Position numbers and translations under genes: made by a program
NCBI GenBank assembly: GCA_026874595.1
Contig: CM049312.1
Span: forward strand, 25,473,956 to 25,537,955
Source: Sipunculus nudus
Taxonomy: Eukaryota > Annelida > Sipuncula > Golfingiida > Sipunculidae
Reading direction: 5' to 3'
Length of the DNA: 64,000 bases
Shown here: positions 1 through 13,739 of the stretch, in pieces
Layout: every line of letters begins with the position of its first letter
Position numbering within the stretch: position 1 is the stretch's first letter
Notes under the pieces: generated by a model
What the model saw: only the letters and a program-made list of their open reading frames with translations
What the model was told of the DNA's origin: nothing
The model's database searches: none

Positions 1-3000
1 AAAATGTACTTGTCTGTTGAGTACTCGAGTTTAAGTCATACATTATTGCAAATCTGGGAACTCTCCTCTCTTAGATATTGGCAATATTTAAGGGAAATAC
101 TATATACTTAAGGTGTGCTTTGGTGATCTCCTCTATAACTTTGTCATATTGATATGTAATGTAAATATGTCTTATTGTTTTTTTCTGTTGTCATGCCCCG
201 GTTTTTCTCCTTCGTTTCTGCAGACGTGACCCAAATGGTTTTTTACTGAAGTTGACTGTTTAGCATTTTAAATAAAGATATAAGACACATCAACCTTTAT
301 AAAGTATTTTCTTTTAGCAGATGAAAATATTGTATAATAACATACCCGTTTCGGTGTAGTATGTGTCAATTGTCTATGTTTGAATTTAATTAACGTTTAT
401 TGGTTTTATCAAATTATTTGATGGAACTCTTTGTCTATCAAATGAAAATATGTTTATTGAAATATGAAGTGTCTAAGGTTTAAAGGAAGAACGCTTTATG
501 TTCGTCCTTCATGTTTGAATGTATATCCAAAGATAACTTGGGACGTTAGTGTGCAAAATATCAGTCGCAGGCGTATTGTCCAAAGGTTTATATGAATGAA
601 GAAACCTTCGGAGTGTCATGTGCTCTCGAAAGGTCACCATATTCGATCACCAAATCAGCTGACATTCTTCAGAGGCATTTTCTTGGTTAGGAGAAGTAAT
701 GAGCTTCATGGAGATGGAAAATGCTTTGCTGTCAAGAGTCATCAATGTAGCTCCAGCTAAAGGGCTAATCAACACCAACCCTAATTAGCTTCCCATTTCT
801 TGACCCCCCTGACGAGGTGAAGGAACAAGTGCTATGAGGAGTAAAATGCCTTCCTAAGAAGTCTGACAAGTTGATACTGCATTGATTACTTCAATGCTAG
901 GGTAGGGCACGATTATGCAGACTTTGTAAGAGTAGCACCAATAAATTTAGCATGAGTGAATAATAATTCTTGTCCCTGTATTTAATGTTAAAATCTGGTA
1001 CAATATAGGCCAACGTTTGAAGATTCTTGCATTCTGATAGTTTAAAAGATGTACATAAAGCATATTTTATTCTATTTTTTTTGCAACACAAACTGAATGT
1101 TCAGCACTCTTACTTTCAACGTATCTGTCTGACTTTCAACGTATCAAACGTCATGGTTTTCCCTCGTAGCTCGCAAAATACCGTGACCCAGTTTTCTGGT
1201 CTGCAGAAAGGCAGACCTAAGAGCTCCGTAGAAGTAAAGTTGGAAGTTTCTAAGATCAACAAGTAGTAATAAAGTACTTGATTAATAATTAATAAGGAGC
1301 GCCAAATATACTAAACGCTAGCGCCAAATTTTACATACATATTACTGTGACAGACCTAAATTTTATTTACGTATAGCAATTATTGTCATGAAAACATGTA
1401 TTAGTAGACTTAACTTAACAATGTGATAAAAGCCGTGGATACCGTTTAAAGCCAGAACAACAAGGAATTTGACACAAATTATAAGAAGGGGAATACATTA
1501 GGACAATTATCGAACGACGTATCATGTTTGTCAATGTTTTATTTTAAAAGCAGTGAATCCAACTTCTGAAGTTCCTCAATAACTCTGAAAGAGAATTAAA
1601 TAAGCGTGAACAATGGCGAAACGTGATCACTATAATTCAACTATTAGAAATTGCTTCTATACTCTTCGCTATACTCTAAGACACTCCTGAATTATTTTTA
1701 TATTTAAATAGCTGTGCTATTGAAATATAACAAACTAAAAAAAAAACAGGAACATTACAAGCTGTACCCATTTTTAATTTTAAACATTAGTGTATTTTAC
1801 TAACATGATAAAGCAAAGTGTATAATTTGTATTGCTGACGCGAACATTTCATTGACAGATGTGCCTTAATTTATCAAAACATGTGCAATGAGAATAAACA
1901 AAGCAAGTAAGTTAGGGCTTATATTTTCTTTACATAAAGAAAATGATGGGTGGATTAAATGAAATGTCAATAATGTACAACAATGTAGGACTTATCACAC
2001 ATACATTTGTATTTGTGCATCATGAAATGAAGCTAATAAATTAAAATCTCCTTAGGTCAAATCCTCAGGCGCGTTGGCTTCTCCAATTTCATGCATCGTT
2101 GATAATCTATCAGTTGTCTCTGTAATGTGTTATGACATAGTTTAAATTACATGGTAACGATGTGTCAGCTTTTATTTCAGCGTGAGCAAATGGTGTTCTG
2201 CAACTTTAATGCTGTTGAAAGATGAGCGAATATTATTTTTTTACAAAACGATGTTACAGTGCTTATAGAGGTAAAAGGTGGTTAAATGATAACGATGCAC
2301 ACCAAGTAAACAGTTGTGTGGTTTTAATTATAAACAAGTAAACTATGGGTTATCATGCTTATCTGAATAGAAACTTTCAAAACATAAATAAATTTTTCAT
2401 TGAAAAATCAAAATGACATTAACTTCGAATGGGACATTGAACTTTCATCTTCTGACAAGCGGGCACTTCCACAGGCAGTGATCATCAGTGCAGTGATCAT
2501 CGTTGAGCTCATTCAGTTTTTGACGCAAATTTTGAGTTTCATTTCAATATTCTCATGGCACTTTTTGTGATTTACCGTCAATGAAAAATAGCCAGGGACT
2601 TCTGTACACAGGGAATACATTATAAAATAGATAAAAGCATCTACTCTTTGTAATAATATTTACATAATCATGATCCAAGTTTCCAAAATATACCTGCACT
2701 GTGCGATTAGGACGGGAAATATTTTGGGTGAGTCAAGGGGATTTTAATACGCAATCTCTCCACATAATATTTAACAGGGAAACAATGTTTAAAGGTTCAC
2801 TGAGACCAGATACCGATTGTCATATGGTATATGATGTTGCAATATTCATGATAACATAAAGAAAAACTGCCCGGCAGGTACTACCATCTGGCGGTACACT
2901 AAATGGTTACTCCACACTTGACTGACCGCCAGGCAGTACCGACTGAACCTAAGACGCGACCTCATCACAGGGCCAAGATCTATTAATAATGCGGTATACA

Positions 3001-3261
3001 ATGAGTCCCTGCTGATTTTCCTGCTCCCAGACCAGCAAATTCTCACTTAGGGTAAAGATTTATTTTTGGCATATGGATATACCTATTTGATTGATTAAGC
3101 GCGTTAGATCTTACTTTTGATTCAGTTTTTCTGACCCACTATCATTATCATTACTATAAACAACATGCGACCCCCTATCCCTAGGTCCTCACTGGTTACG
3201 CCATATGCTCAATAGTTAATCTCCATCCGAATCGAGTCTCATAATGTTGAACGTACTAGGA
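1..3261. other. Non-coding AT-rich DNA, nothing recognised
   Basis: Short reading frames here have no recognisable motif and no convincing splice context. I see no mobile-element signature. Confidence 0.5.
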
Positions 3262-3440
3262 AGCGGATCAAGCGGACGGGACAAGGGGGTCCGGAACCCC
3301 CCCCCCCCCCCCCCCCTTTAGCCGCTGCAACATTTGTAAGGGTTTCAGACCATTGTTTGCGGCATGATCCACATTTTCCGGGGCCTTTTTTTATTTGACT
3401 TTTGTTCTCCTCGGTGTACCCCTCTTTTTTCTAAACCTTT
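3262..3440 (+). repeat. Dispersed repeat with poly-C core, copy 1
   Basis: Contains a 20-bp C run at 3297-3316 followed by TTTAGCCGCTGCAACAT and TAAGGGTTTCAGACCA. A close relative lies at about 55391-55590 in the same orientation and a more diverged inverted copy at about 54486-54740. Probably a non-autonomous element; class unknown. Confidence 0.55.
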
Positions 3441-6400
3441 GCACCTCCTGTGTGACCACAACAAGTATTAATAGAAGTTCACATTGCATTTTTATACATC
3501 TTTGCCCTCATGTGTGATGACAGCCTCTTAACTGCATAATCTCCCTTCCTTTATTTTAGCCTGGAAATCGTCTTTCATAATATCGAACCGACTTCAACAA
3601 GCATCCACACAGAAACACATTGCATTTTCTTACATCTTGGACCTAACTTAGTATGACAGCATACTAATTTTCGAGTCAGGTGGTCGCATTGGATACTACT
3701 GAAGTAGCCACTACCACTATCGCTGAATGGTCAAAATACATATTCATATATCTTGAAACAAAAATCTGGCAACAGATTTTTAACTTTTTTTTTTTGTTTT
3801 TTTCGCCTCATTATTGAATTCATTTTTTCTCATCATCGGCGTATTTTGATAATTTATTTCTAATAGAATTCAGTAATACAACCGTTTTTCTTGTACACCA
3901 CTAAAAATGTAACATTTAAATTCATATTCACATAATTTGCATATACACATGTCTGTACTTCATATCCTGGCTCATTTAATTGAATTATTAACAGAACAAG
4001 AAGAAATAGGAATAAAAGAAAAAAAATATCACTTAATTTAACAAAGCGAGAAGGTGCATAAGTTTCTGCTAAAATTTACAACGCCGCGCGCACAATATCA
4101 TACCGCAAAGCAGATCAAAACATTTTGTAAAATATAACACATGAATAACAATCATGTAATTGGATTTTATGTTGTTGACGCATGTTTTATATTTGCACAA
4201 TTTTTTTTCAAATACCATGCGAAAACCCTCAAAACGGCGTATAAGGGTGACGAGAGAATGACCGCGGCATCATTGACATTCAGAACGGTAGATAATTTCT
4301 CTGCGTAAAGAATACTAAACTGAAGTGAATGTCAGTGGTGTCAGCAGATAGTTTGGGGACTTTGAAAATTGTACCGTCAAACAAGCATGCGCCATTTATC
4401 GTCTCTTCTTTAATGTATGTCTGTTCGACCGCTATTGCTCATACCGTAGCATTGACATGCGTCACCCAAAGCTAGACTCGTTTGAAAAATATCAATGATT
4501 CACTCCTTTCGGTTCTTCAGGCTATTAGTGTGATCGCCTCATAAACGTCTGCAGTTATTAAAGTCAGCCCAGGCTCGAGATAACGCTCATTTCAAATATT
4601 TTAGTGGCATGTATATTTACTACCAGCTCGTAAAGGGAGGACCAATGATTGAATTACTGCCAGCTCCCCTTGCAACTATAGTCTGGTTCTGTACATGGCT
4701 TATTCAATTCATTAAATAGTGGACAGTAAAAGGATTATGATCGATGTTTCCCGTTGAAGTATTTTACAACGATTCATGGGAAGGTTACAAAAGTTTTACT
4801 GATCTGCGATGCAGTATCTATGGAAATCTCCTAAAAGAGGGACCATGAAGAGCAGTTTTTTTTTGCGCCGGCCACATCCCTTCAACAGGCCATAGGCAAA
4901 CCTGAACTTCAAATTGTAATAGGAATGTTTCATTCCTATAATTTTATCCTTTTTTATCAGAAATATTTTCTTTTCTCTTCCTCAATTTTTATTTTCTAGA
5001 CATATGGAATGAGATAGGAACAGACGCAGCTTCTAGTACAATTCGTTTGAATCCTGTATCCACCCTAATTCAATCAAAAGGAAGAATTTGCTGTATATCT
5101 ATTAGTTCTACTGCCATATTTCATAGATTTAACACATACCCCCTCTGTTTATAGGTTATAGACTATAATGTATTACTTAAAATAACAATTATAATACATA
5201 ATAAAGGATAAATTGTATATACCATCATGGTCCGAGACCTGGGGGAGTTTATTTTGGTTTGAGTGCTAGAAGGTTAAAGATTGTTCCTATGAGAAAAATT
5301 TATAAAACATTCGAATCTGGATTCTTATTAACCAGCTGAGATGAGGGAAACACGTTATTATGAAGATCACGAAATCAAATACCATGAGATCAATATATGA
5401 TGATTTCTCAGCTCATAAATGACAAAAAAAAACAGGCTTTTGGGGTGTATTCTAGGGTTTTTTGTTACAAGTAACAAGGTGCTATAAAGCTAGTATTTAT
5501 CAGGTTGTGTCCGTAGTGTTGATTTTTAATCCAAGATGGCTGAGATCAAATACATGTTTTAATTACCAATGTTATCTATTTAAAACATTAATTTTCTCTT
5601 AGCAGCAAAAATCATAAAATAAGCCGCACAATTGGATATCAAAGCTCATGATTATGCAACAGCGATTAATAAATAAATCTCTATGCAAAGTTAAGATATT
5701 TATACTATATCTGATACACTGAGTAAAAAAACTTTCTCTACTGTTTCGAAAAACTTTACAGTATATGGCATATTCTGCATCGCAGACGTCCCAGAAGCAT
5801 ATTGTTTCTTTCTATACCTGCAAGTTTCAGGGTCACTAAATGCCAGAAAGATATTTTTGCAGAGGAAATCTTGGAATTCAATATGGGACCCGTAAACAAT
5901 GTTTGAAAGGTGCAATATGTTTCATTTACGTAGACTTTGCTAGAAAGGACACAGTTGTCATACATTTAGCTGTTGATTTGTGGAGATACTTCAGTTCATT
6001 ATGGAATTTGTAAATGAACAATGCTTTATTGAACTATCATGCAAAGTGTCACATACTACACATATCAAACATTGGCCAAACAGGCATAGGAAATACACAG
6101 TTGCTCTGTCGATTCTGTCTATCTAGATAAATTAATTGTTGTAATCAGATCAGCGAATATTCATTTAAATCTTTTCAAAATTGAAAAAAAAATATTATTT
6201 TAATATATTTATCACTCATATTATAATCTGGATGAACCATAAAAAGAATTACCTTAAAGAGCATAGAAGCCCTTGGGCCACAACATATAATAGATTTTGA
6301 TGTAACAATCATCAGATCTGTCCATACTCAGATAATAGACGATAGGATAACATATATAATACATTCAAATTAATACTAGGTAACAGGAAATTATGTAATA

Positions 6401-6486
6401 AATTTGAGAGAAAACATCACCAGATACCATGCTCGTAGGTATTCCAGCATAAAATTGAAAGTGCTAGTGGAAGAATTGATAGTTAC
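3441..6486. other. Non-coding AT-rich DNA, nothing recognised
   Basis: No supported gene or repeat. Reading frames on the minus strand near 5700-5965 have no recognisable domain, though they lie downstream of the candidate exon at 6487-6610 and might hide further exons. Confidence 0.4.
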
Positions 6487-6610
6487 CAATGTGAGCGCCG
6501 GCGTCAAACAATAAGTCAGTGGGATTGATCTTTTCCTGTTTGATTATCTCCATGAATGAGGGGGAGGGGTCACCTGGATGCTGTGGCTTTTGGGTGCACT
6601 GGAAATACAG
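6487..6610 (-). CDS. Candidate exon of an unidentified minus-strand gene
   Basis: On the minus strand a good acceptor (TGTTTTCAG) is followed by 124 nt open in one frame and a good donor (CATTG|GTAACT). It encodes LYFQCTQKPQHP, then SFMEIIKQEKINPTDLLF, then DAGAHIG. The D-x-G-A-x-x-G pattern at the end resembles motif I of class I SAM-dependent methyltransferases such as the FkbM type, but this is a short-motif guess. No partner exon was identified. Gene or pseudogene status is open. Confidence 0.4.
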
Positions 6611-6763
6611 CTGAAAACACGGGTTCATCTTAAAACAGTGGCCCGTCTCTTTGAGCAAAGGCCACGCAAATAATTGTTCCTGACCTTGCAATGTATTATA
6701 AGAGAATTTCATGTTTATTACTAAACACAATATTGAGCTTAAGTGCCAAGTCATCTTTAAATA

Positions 6764-6905
6764 CAGTCGAACCTCTCCAAGGGGGCACTTTTGGGCGGTC
6801 CTATTTTTTATTCTCTTTATTATGTTTAGCGAAAATGTACACCCCTGTATTCTGTACAGGGGTACATTTTCCCACCTTATATGGGCCGTTCATCGACTTT
6901 TTTAA
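6764..6905 (+). repeat. Possible pogo/Tigger-like inverted-repeat element end
   Basis: TA followed by CAGTCGAACCTCTCCAA is typical of terminal repeats of Tc1/mariner-pogo elements. An internal imperfect hairpin (AATGTACACCCCTGTA and its near complement, 6833-6870) follows. The far end is unclear, so the boundary is approximate. A related inverted end is at 12523-12534. Confidence 0.35.
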
Positions 6906-7432
6906 AATAAAGTTGAAATACCTTTCTATTTAAACCTTTAGAGCTATATTCATTGGAAATTTGTAAAAGTATTCAGAATAACCGTTAATTATTATTTTAA
7001 ATATTTAAACTATTAATGATAATGATCAAAAAGAGGAACACAAAGTCAGAGGTCTAATTGCATAATCATAGTTTTATTTACTCAAGGCTAGGCATGGGAT
7101 ATATACATAATTATTAGTTTAAATATATTTTAATGTAAATATGCGATTGGCAAACAGCAATACTGCTATGTAAATGCCTCTCGCATCAGCAGTGTACAAT
7201 ATATAACGATATGCAACATAATATACATTCAAATAATGATGAACAAGTTTTTTAGGTCACAGTCTCTTATTGGTAAATTAAATCATTTAATCTCTTAGTG
7301 CATACAATATATTCATGCACAAAGATGAAAACATTTCTGTTGTCACAATATGATATTTCGTTAGAACCAAATAGCAGTAATGATGGATACAAAACTGACA
7401 TATTCCTGATACTGGGTATAACCTTCAATGAT

Positions 7433-10181
7433 TCAAATAATTTTTGTCGCTGTCGAGTATACAATGGACATTCCAGAGCCGGACACAGTGGGGGATGAAC
7501 GAGCGGAAATATGTCTCAGTTCGACAGTATATATATTATCAATATTTGAACGATTACGTAAGGGATACCTATCAGATCTTTCTTGAACAGTTCCAGGGAG
7601 CAAGGATGCAAGGTATTGCGGAGCAGCAATCTTTATGATTTTATAAAACATTTCGAGTTTATGTTGCCTCCGACGGGAGGACAATAATTCCCATCCGAGT
7701 TCCGCAAGAAGAGAACTGTGTGATGCTGTCTTAATACCACGACTTACAATTCGTGCTGCCTCAAACTGTACAAATTCTAGTTTTATTGTATCCTTGTTAG
7801 AGCAATTATCCCATATTATATTACCATATTCTAAGATTGGTCTCCCATAACTGAAGTAGATATTTTCCAGCGACTTTCGATCAAGCTTATATTTCAAGGC
7901 CTTTAAAATTTTTAATCGTATAAGTGCTTTCTTGTAGATAGAGTTGACATGATCAGTCCCCGATAAATCGTTAGATATGGTGATGCCCAAGTATTTATGA
8001 TGAAAGCTGAAAGTGATACTGGAATTTGCCATAGTTAAACATTGATGGTGACGAAGGTTTTGTTGTTGGGTAACTAACATCGCGACTGTCTTCTGAATAT
8101 TAAACTCAACTTACCATGATTTGGCCCAATGGAGTATGTTTATAAGATCTTGGTTAATTTGGAGTATACTGTTTTGAAAATTTTCGTTCACAGCAAAAAT
8201 AGTTGTATCATCCGCAAATAATCGAATGTTGCTGCTGATTCCCTCGCATATATCGTTTATGAATACTAAAAACAATAATGGTCCTAAGACTGTGCCTTGC
8301 GGGACACCGGCTTGGCGAATTCCCCATTCAGATGATTCCCCTTTAATTAGTACCTTCTGTTGTCTCATGATTAATATGACTTTTCAATATGACCATTTTA
8401 AAAGGTTACCTTTAATACCTGTTATCTCTAATTTTAATAACAACCCTTTAGGCCAGACTCTATCAAATGCACGACTTATGTCTAAAAATATAACTTTAAC
8501 ATCTTTCTTGTTATCCCGTGCTTCACAAAAGACATGGTAAATATTAAGAAGTTGACAAACAATAGAATCACCAGGCGAAAATCCAGACTGAAACCGAGTC
8601 AATATGTTATTGTTTACATAAAAGTTATAAATATATTTGAAAATCACACGTTCAACTATTTTGGCAATGCAACTTGTCAAAAAAATAGGTCGATAGTTTA
8701 CTAATAGTCGCCTGTCACCTTTTTTTAACACCGGAGTAAAGAAAGATTTCTTCCACATTAAGGGAAATTCTCCTTTTGAAGGGATATATTAAGGAGACGA
8801 CATAAGAGAGATGCTAAGTAAGGCGCCCCTTCTTTAAGCAAGCGCCGACTGACTCCTTCTGGGCCGCATGCCTTACTTACTTTAACTGACCAGAGAGTGT
8901 CAAGTACATCCTGTTTACTGACGTTATTCTCTAAGGAAGGACTAGTAAAACTCGTAGATATATCAGGGAGTGTCGCATTACGATCGTCCAATTTGGATTG
9001 AGACAGAAAGAATTCATTCAAAGCTGTGGCGATATCTGAATTATTGAATGATTGATCTCCTTTCGTTAATGTGGATGTAATTCCATCAAGTTTTGAAGTA
9101 CCAAAAATGTTACAAATTTTGTTCTATCGATATTTATAGATGACATCAGTTGTGACGTGTATTTCTTTTTTGCCTCATCGCACTGATGAGTATATTCATT
9201 CCTAGATTTCCTGAACCTTTCCCAGTCACGTGGACGGTTCATATTTTTTGCAATTTTATTAAACCTATCTTTCCGGCGTTTCAAAGCTCTTAATATGTTG
9301 TTGTACCAAGGTTTTTCTTTAGGCCTTATAGTAACTATTTTATTTGGTATACTATGTCTAGATGCATTACGAATGGTTTAGGTAAATCGTAAGCATACGT
9401 AATCGAGATCGTTCATGTCATATATTTCATTCCAGTGTGTATCTATTAAAAGCTGCCTAAAAAGATCAAAGTCAGCTAGGTTATATAACCAAATATGCCT
9501 TTTATATGCGGCAGTATTAGGGATTTGGACTTTAAGTTCGAGTGTAACAGTACACTGGCCGTTACTACCCAAAGGCGGGAGTATATCGATTTTGTTTATT
9601 ATACTAGTATCAGAAGTTATAACCTGATCTAGAATAATTGAACTGGTCGCTGTTATACGAGTCGGTTCAGAGAAATGCATCATAAACATATTGGATTCAC
9701 ACAATTCGCTTAATTTGTGCCCGTTATACGTAGGAGGGTCTGCATTAAAATCGCCCATCAAGATAATTTCATTAATACCTGTCGTGCGTATATTATCAAT
9801 ATTCTCCTGAAGTAAAGACCAAAATTAGTATTAGGTGGTCTATAACATGTACCAAGGATATACAACTTTTGTCGAATTCTCAGTTTCATCCATAATATCT
9901 CGATATCATTAATTTTTAAATCAAAACGTCTCCGAGCAGGTAGATTTTCCTTTACATAGACCGCAAAGCCCCCCCCCCCCCCCTTCCTGGGCAGAAGTGC
10001 GATCACGACGGTGAATTGTTTGGTAGCCATCTATATTAAGGTCATGATGCGAATTTGTATTCAAATGGCTTTCTGTAATACATATAATATCATGTGAATG
10101 AGCAATATTATTCTGGAGTAAATCTATCTTGCTAGGTGACAAGGTTTTTTTGTTAATCAAGTTATTGAAATGTAATGGCAA
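7433..10181 (-). pseudogene. Endonuclease/reverse transcriptase ORF2 of the Jockey/CR1-type element
   Basis: Broken into several frames. The endonuclease part (10181-9378) shows ICITESHL and MMGDFNADPP. The reverse transcriptase part shows SKACGPEGVS (fingers), LDISRAFDRVW (palm motif A) in 8758-8384, then after a frameshift GVPQGTVLGPLLF (motif B) and FADD (motif C, instead of the commoner YADD) in 8368-8111. The C-terminal part (8080-7433) contains RPILEYGNIIWDNC and AARIVSRGI as in jockey-like elements. A poly-G/C run at 9969-9983 lies in the endonuclease and probably reflects slippage. Confidence 0.85.
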
Positions 10182-10601
10182 TTGTGCATGTCATGTAAAG
10201 AGGTTACAGTTGTGCAACTGGGTATGAGGCAGTTTCTTGTTACAAAACCAATATATGGTGAAGTGTGCAATTAATATGAATACATTTATGAGAGACAATT
10301 GTGTCAAGTAAAAGAATACATCATCAGCAAAATCAGGTGGCTCCCAAATCCGCTAATATTTAAGCAAACAATCAGAAAAGTAAAATATATATAGTGAGAT
10401 CTTGCCGTCCCTGTCACAAAAATATATACCCATGCATTTATACATATACACATGCATACATAAACATATACATTGATAGACAGTTGTCAGTGCAGTTCTC
10501 AAATATGTAACCATGTGTTGGAAATAGACTTAATTTTCTTTAATGTGTATTTTTAACCGAAAAAGGTCTAGTCAAACAGATGCCGACAGGAGGATTTAGT
10601 C

Positions 10602-11455
10602 TCAGTGTTTATAACCAGCCACACAGAAACAAAAGCATTGTGCCGTGAATTTCACTGAAGGATCATGCGCTCGAAAAGTCTTCAAAGGAACATTCAATTC
10701 TTTCGGTCCCTCCTTGAACTTTATAACACGCGGCAATGATAAAGGAATGAAAGCAAACCAGCCCTTGCTTCTCATATCCTTCATAATCTTCACCAGGTGT
10801 TGATGTTCTACGCGTGTTTTGGGATGCACATCATCAGAAATGTAAACTTTGTTTCCAGAAATACTGCGATCTTTCAATGCTCGTGGAGCATCATTGAGGA
10901 CTCTATCGCGATCCTGTTGCCTGTGAAACTTAACATGGGTCATGCGACTTTTGCTACGTTTTTCTCCGGGACGCAGATTAGCAGGAATTCTATAAGATGC
11001 CTCAATATCTAGGTCCGCATTAAGTAAATCACGAACTAGGTAACGAACAAATAGAAGACAGTTGTCACCCTCAGATTTTTCTGGCAAGTTATGAAGAATG
11101 ACGTTCTTGCTAAGTTCGCGGTTGCTCAGGTCAACTATTTCTTTTGTAATGAAACAAATTCGTCTCGATGAACACAATTTTCTGTCAAATTTGTTAGTGA
11201 ATCTTTCTGTTCAGAATGCTCAGATTTCAACTGAGATACTCCCATTTCAAGATAAGACAACTTAGTGTCCATGCAATTTATTCTCTTTTCCATTTCAGAT
11301 AGTCTGCCTGAAATTTTGTTCACCTCAGTTTTAAGTTCATCTAAACAGCTTAGTTTGTCCCAAATCATTTCTAGAAGCTGCCTGTCTGAAACGTCAGTTG
11401 GCATGTTTACCTTTTTTTTACCTTTATTTAAATCGGCCATAATGTCGGTGACCAC
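10602..11455 (-). pseudogene. ORF1 (coiled coil plus RRM-like) of the Jockey/CR1-type element
   Basis: The N-terminal part (11455-11135) is a heptad-rich coiled coil (LKTEVNKISGRLSEMEKRI, then LSYLEMGVSQLKSE). The second part (11177-10602) contains ELSKNVILHNLPEK and RVLNDAPRALKDRSI, like the RNA-binding ORF1p of L1-type elements. The two overlap in different frames, so a frameshift at about 11140-11170 breaks it. It lies directly upstream of ORF2. Confidence 0.75.
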
Positions 11456-11560
11456 TCGGGCGGAACAAACAGATCATCAAGTAATGAATGGGCGAGACGA
11501 ACACAAAAGACAGGGGGTGGACGGCGGGATTCCTTTATAGTATGAGCACGGCTTAATTCA

Positions 11561-13095
11561 TTTTTGAAAAATCAAAATTTCTCACCAGTACGTAATGTCA
11601 GTGTAGTTGTCGCCAGCCCCTGCCATGACTATACAGAGGGCGAGTGTGCATCTCACAATTTAGCAGATTCTATTCAATATTCAGTCCATGATTTGGCAAA
11701 TTTGTAGTAGCTGCTGAAACCCCGCACTCAGCCATGCGCCATCTAGCGGAAGATCCAAATATACATACTTATTAGACTAATCAACCCGGACTGGCTGCCA
11801 GGTGATGTTTTATAGCCAGTAGTGAACTCACCAATCAGTAGCTTTTAATACTGGACTGATATTCATATAAACTGCTATATATAATACCACAAGTTTACGC
11901 CCTGCTCATTCACCAAATTACTTGATACTCTGAGATAAGGTAACAGGGTAATGTCCAGCTGGTCCAGTGCAATGTTACTGAGCAATTTTACCGATTGATC
12001 AACACCAAACACTGATCATTCGCATGCATTCTCTGTCATTTTCACTGTTACTTCCCACTTATAAAATGTCATCCAAAAACTAAAAATATATAGGTTTGGC
12101 ATTGCCCTAAAGGTGTACCTGTTCAAAGAATCTGAGAGTGGCTATCTTAAAAGAACAATATGGCAAATTCGAAGAATGCATTATGTAACTTATCAAAATA
12201 TTAGAAATATTTAAATAATAGGATCAATGCTTGCAGGTTATGCCCCTCGGTATATGTTATTGCTCGCACACAGACACACAGACATACACACATGTATAAA
12301 ACATATATAAACATATATAAAAAAACTATACCTTTATACTGTTTTACCTTTATTTTTTAAAAGGGAAAAAAACACATGCATTTAGATTATAAAATACTTA
12401 TAAAACTATAGTGTCTAAAGCAATTTTCAAAGTAGGTGGCAGCATTGAAAGTGGCAGCTTTTATTTCCATTATTTCCATTATGTGGGCTGTTTTGCTCAA
12501 TTCGATGTGTGCCCATATTATAGAGGTTCGACTGTATTCCGATTTATTATCCTATTCCGTTTTCTATATATTCCTGTTGAAGGCCTGGATTTACGTACGT
12601 TACCTTAAATAAACATATTTGATTTTATACATCTTTTCTCGGCAAGCAATGTCAATTTTGTAGTTATTCTTTCCTCTTTATTCGGCGACATTCAGACATA
12701 TTAAGCAGCGTTTATGCATTTTAGCGAATGCTAGACCAAGCTGTTGCTCCATTACAAGAGGGAGTATTACAACAAAATAGCTGACAGAAATGACTTTTGA
12801 CCTTGAGGCAGGTCATGTGGAACAAATTTGTTATACCCCAGTGATAAACATGCATCATGTAAAGTTTTGCTCGTCGCATGTCAATTATGGCATTTGCTTT
12901 GCTTGCTATTGTCATGTATGAAACACATCTAGTAAAAACCCTAACATTATGCATGACATTTCACTAGGCTATAACAATTACATACAACAGAGTAACTATT
13001 TGTTTATATTATTTTAATTTTTTTAGGTGGAGGTTAGTGTATCCATTTCTCAATGCTTGCTTACCTAAGAACTGTGTACACGTGCTGAGTTCAAT
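11561..13095. other. Non-coding DNA with remnants only
   Basis: No gene seen. An inverted GAGGTTCGACTG next to TA at 12523-12534 mirrors the element end at 6764 and may be the right end of a pogo-like element. Confidence 0.4.
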
Positions 13096-13325
13096 TCAAC
13101 AAAGAAATTCTGGTGACAACCAGGCTCGGTACACCGCTCCTGCCGGTCTTGGGTATATGTCATCCCACTTGCTGGGCCAGAACACTGACCAACCCCGAAA
13201 GGTACACTCGTTTTTTGCATGGAACCCGAATGTTGAGATCAGAGTTTCCATTGAGCCAGCAGGCCGGCCGTGAAATATTCATCTCCTCAGCTGAGATTTG
13301 AACCCTCTATCAGTGTATGTTTTTC
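13096..13325 (-). repeat. SINE-like repeat with a B-box-like sequence
   Basis: Read on the minus strand, GAGGGTTCAAATCT at about 13293-13306 matches a tRNA B box. The rest (GGCCGGCCTGCTGGC and CCAGCAAGTGGGATG) looks like a degenerate repeat body. No clear A box was seen, so the class is tentative. Confidence 0.3.
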
Positions 13326-13739
13326 CTCTTGAGGAATTCCAAATACACGTCAACATGATTGCAAATGGCGCAACTTGCGACAACCCTGGTCAGCAAAAAT
13401 ACAGCGAAAAATAAACGTCATCTGAAAATGACAATAATAATAATATGCTGCATTACGAAAACAATAATCATGGGACATACAATAAAAACCACTTTTGACA
13501 AGTGGACATTTGGAAGTGATACACCACTCGATTGATCTTTGCAACAAAAGGTCTTGCGAAAATAAATTACCTCACACATATTCTCTACAAGAAATCGACG
13601 ACACAGTTTAATACGCTGGAGACCCTGATCCAATCACCACAAAATGATTACAAGATTAATATTGAGGAGCTACAAAAACTGATATCAAAGAAAAAAAAGG
13701 TAAGCTTAAGAAACATTCACAGTGAAACAATATGATCAC

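Larger units (their letters stand above)
7260..11560 (-). mobile_element. Jockey/CR1-type non-LTR retrotransposon, decayed
   Basis: Minus-strand element with ORF1 (11455-10602) and ORF2 (10181-7433) separated by about 0.4 kb. ORF2 carries an apurinic endonuclease region, a reverse transcriptase with palm motifs and a C-terminal region of the kind found in jockey-like elements. At least four frameshifts or stops break the two ORFs, so it is not autonomous. The 5' and 3' limits are approximate; no target-site duplication was recognised. Confidence 0.8.

Noticed and set aside
2846-3046. Minus-strand frame with RYCLAVSQVWSNHLVYRQM
   Set aside because: No recognisable family or splice sites; the DNA holds short inverted CTGCC/GGCAG repeats that explain the composition.
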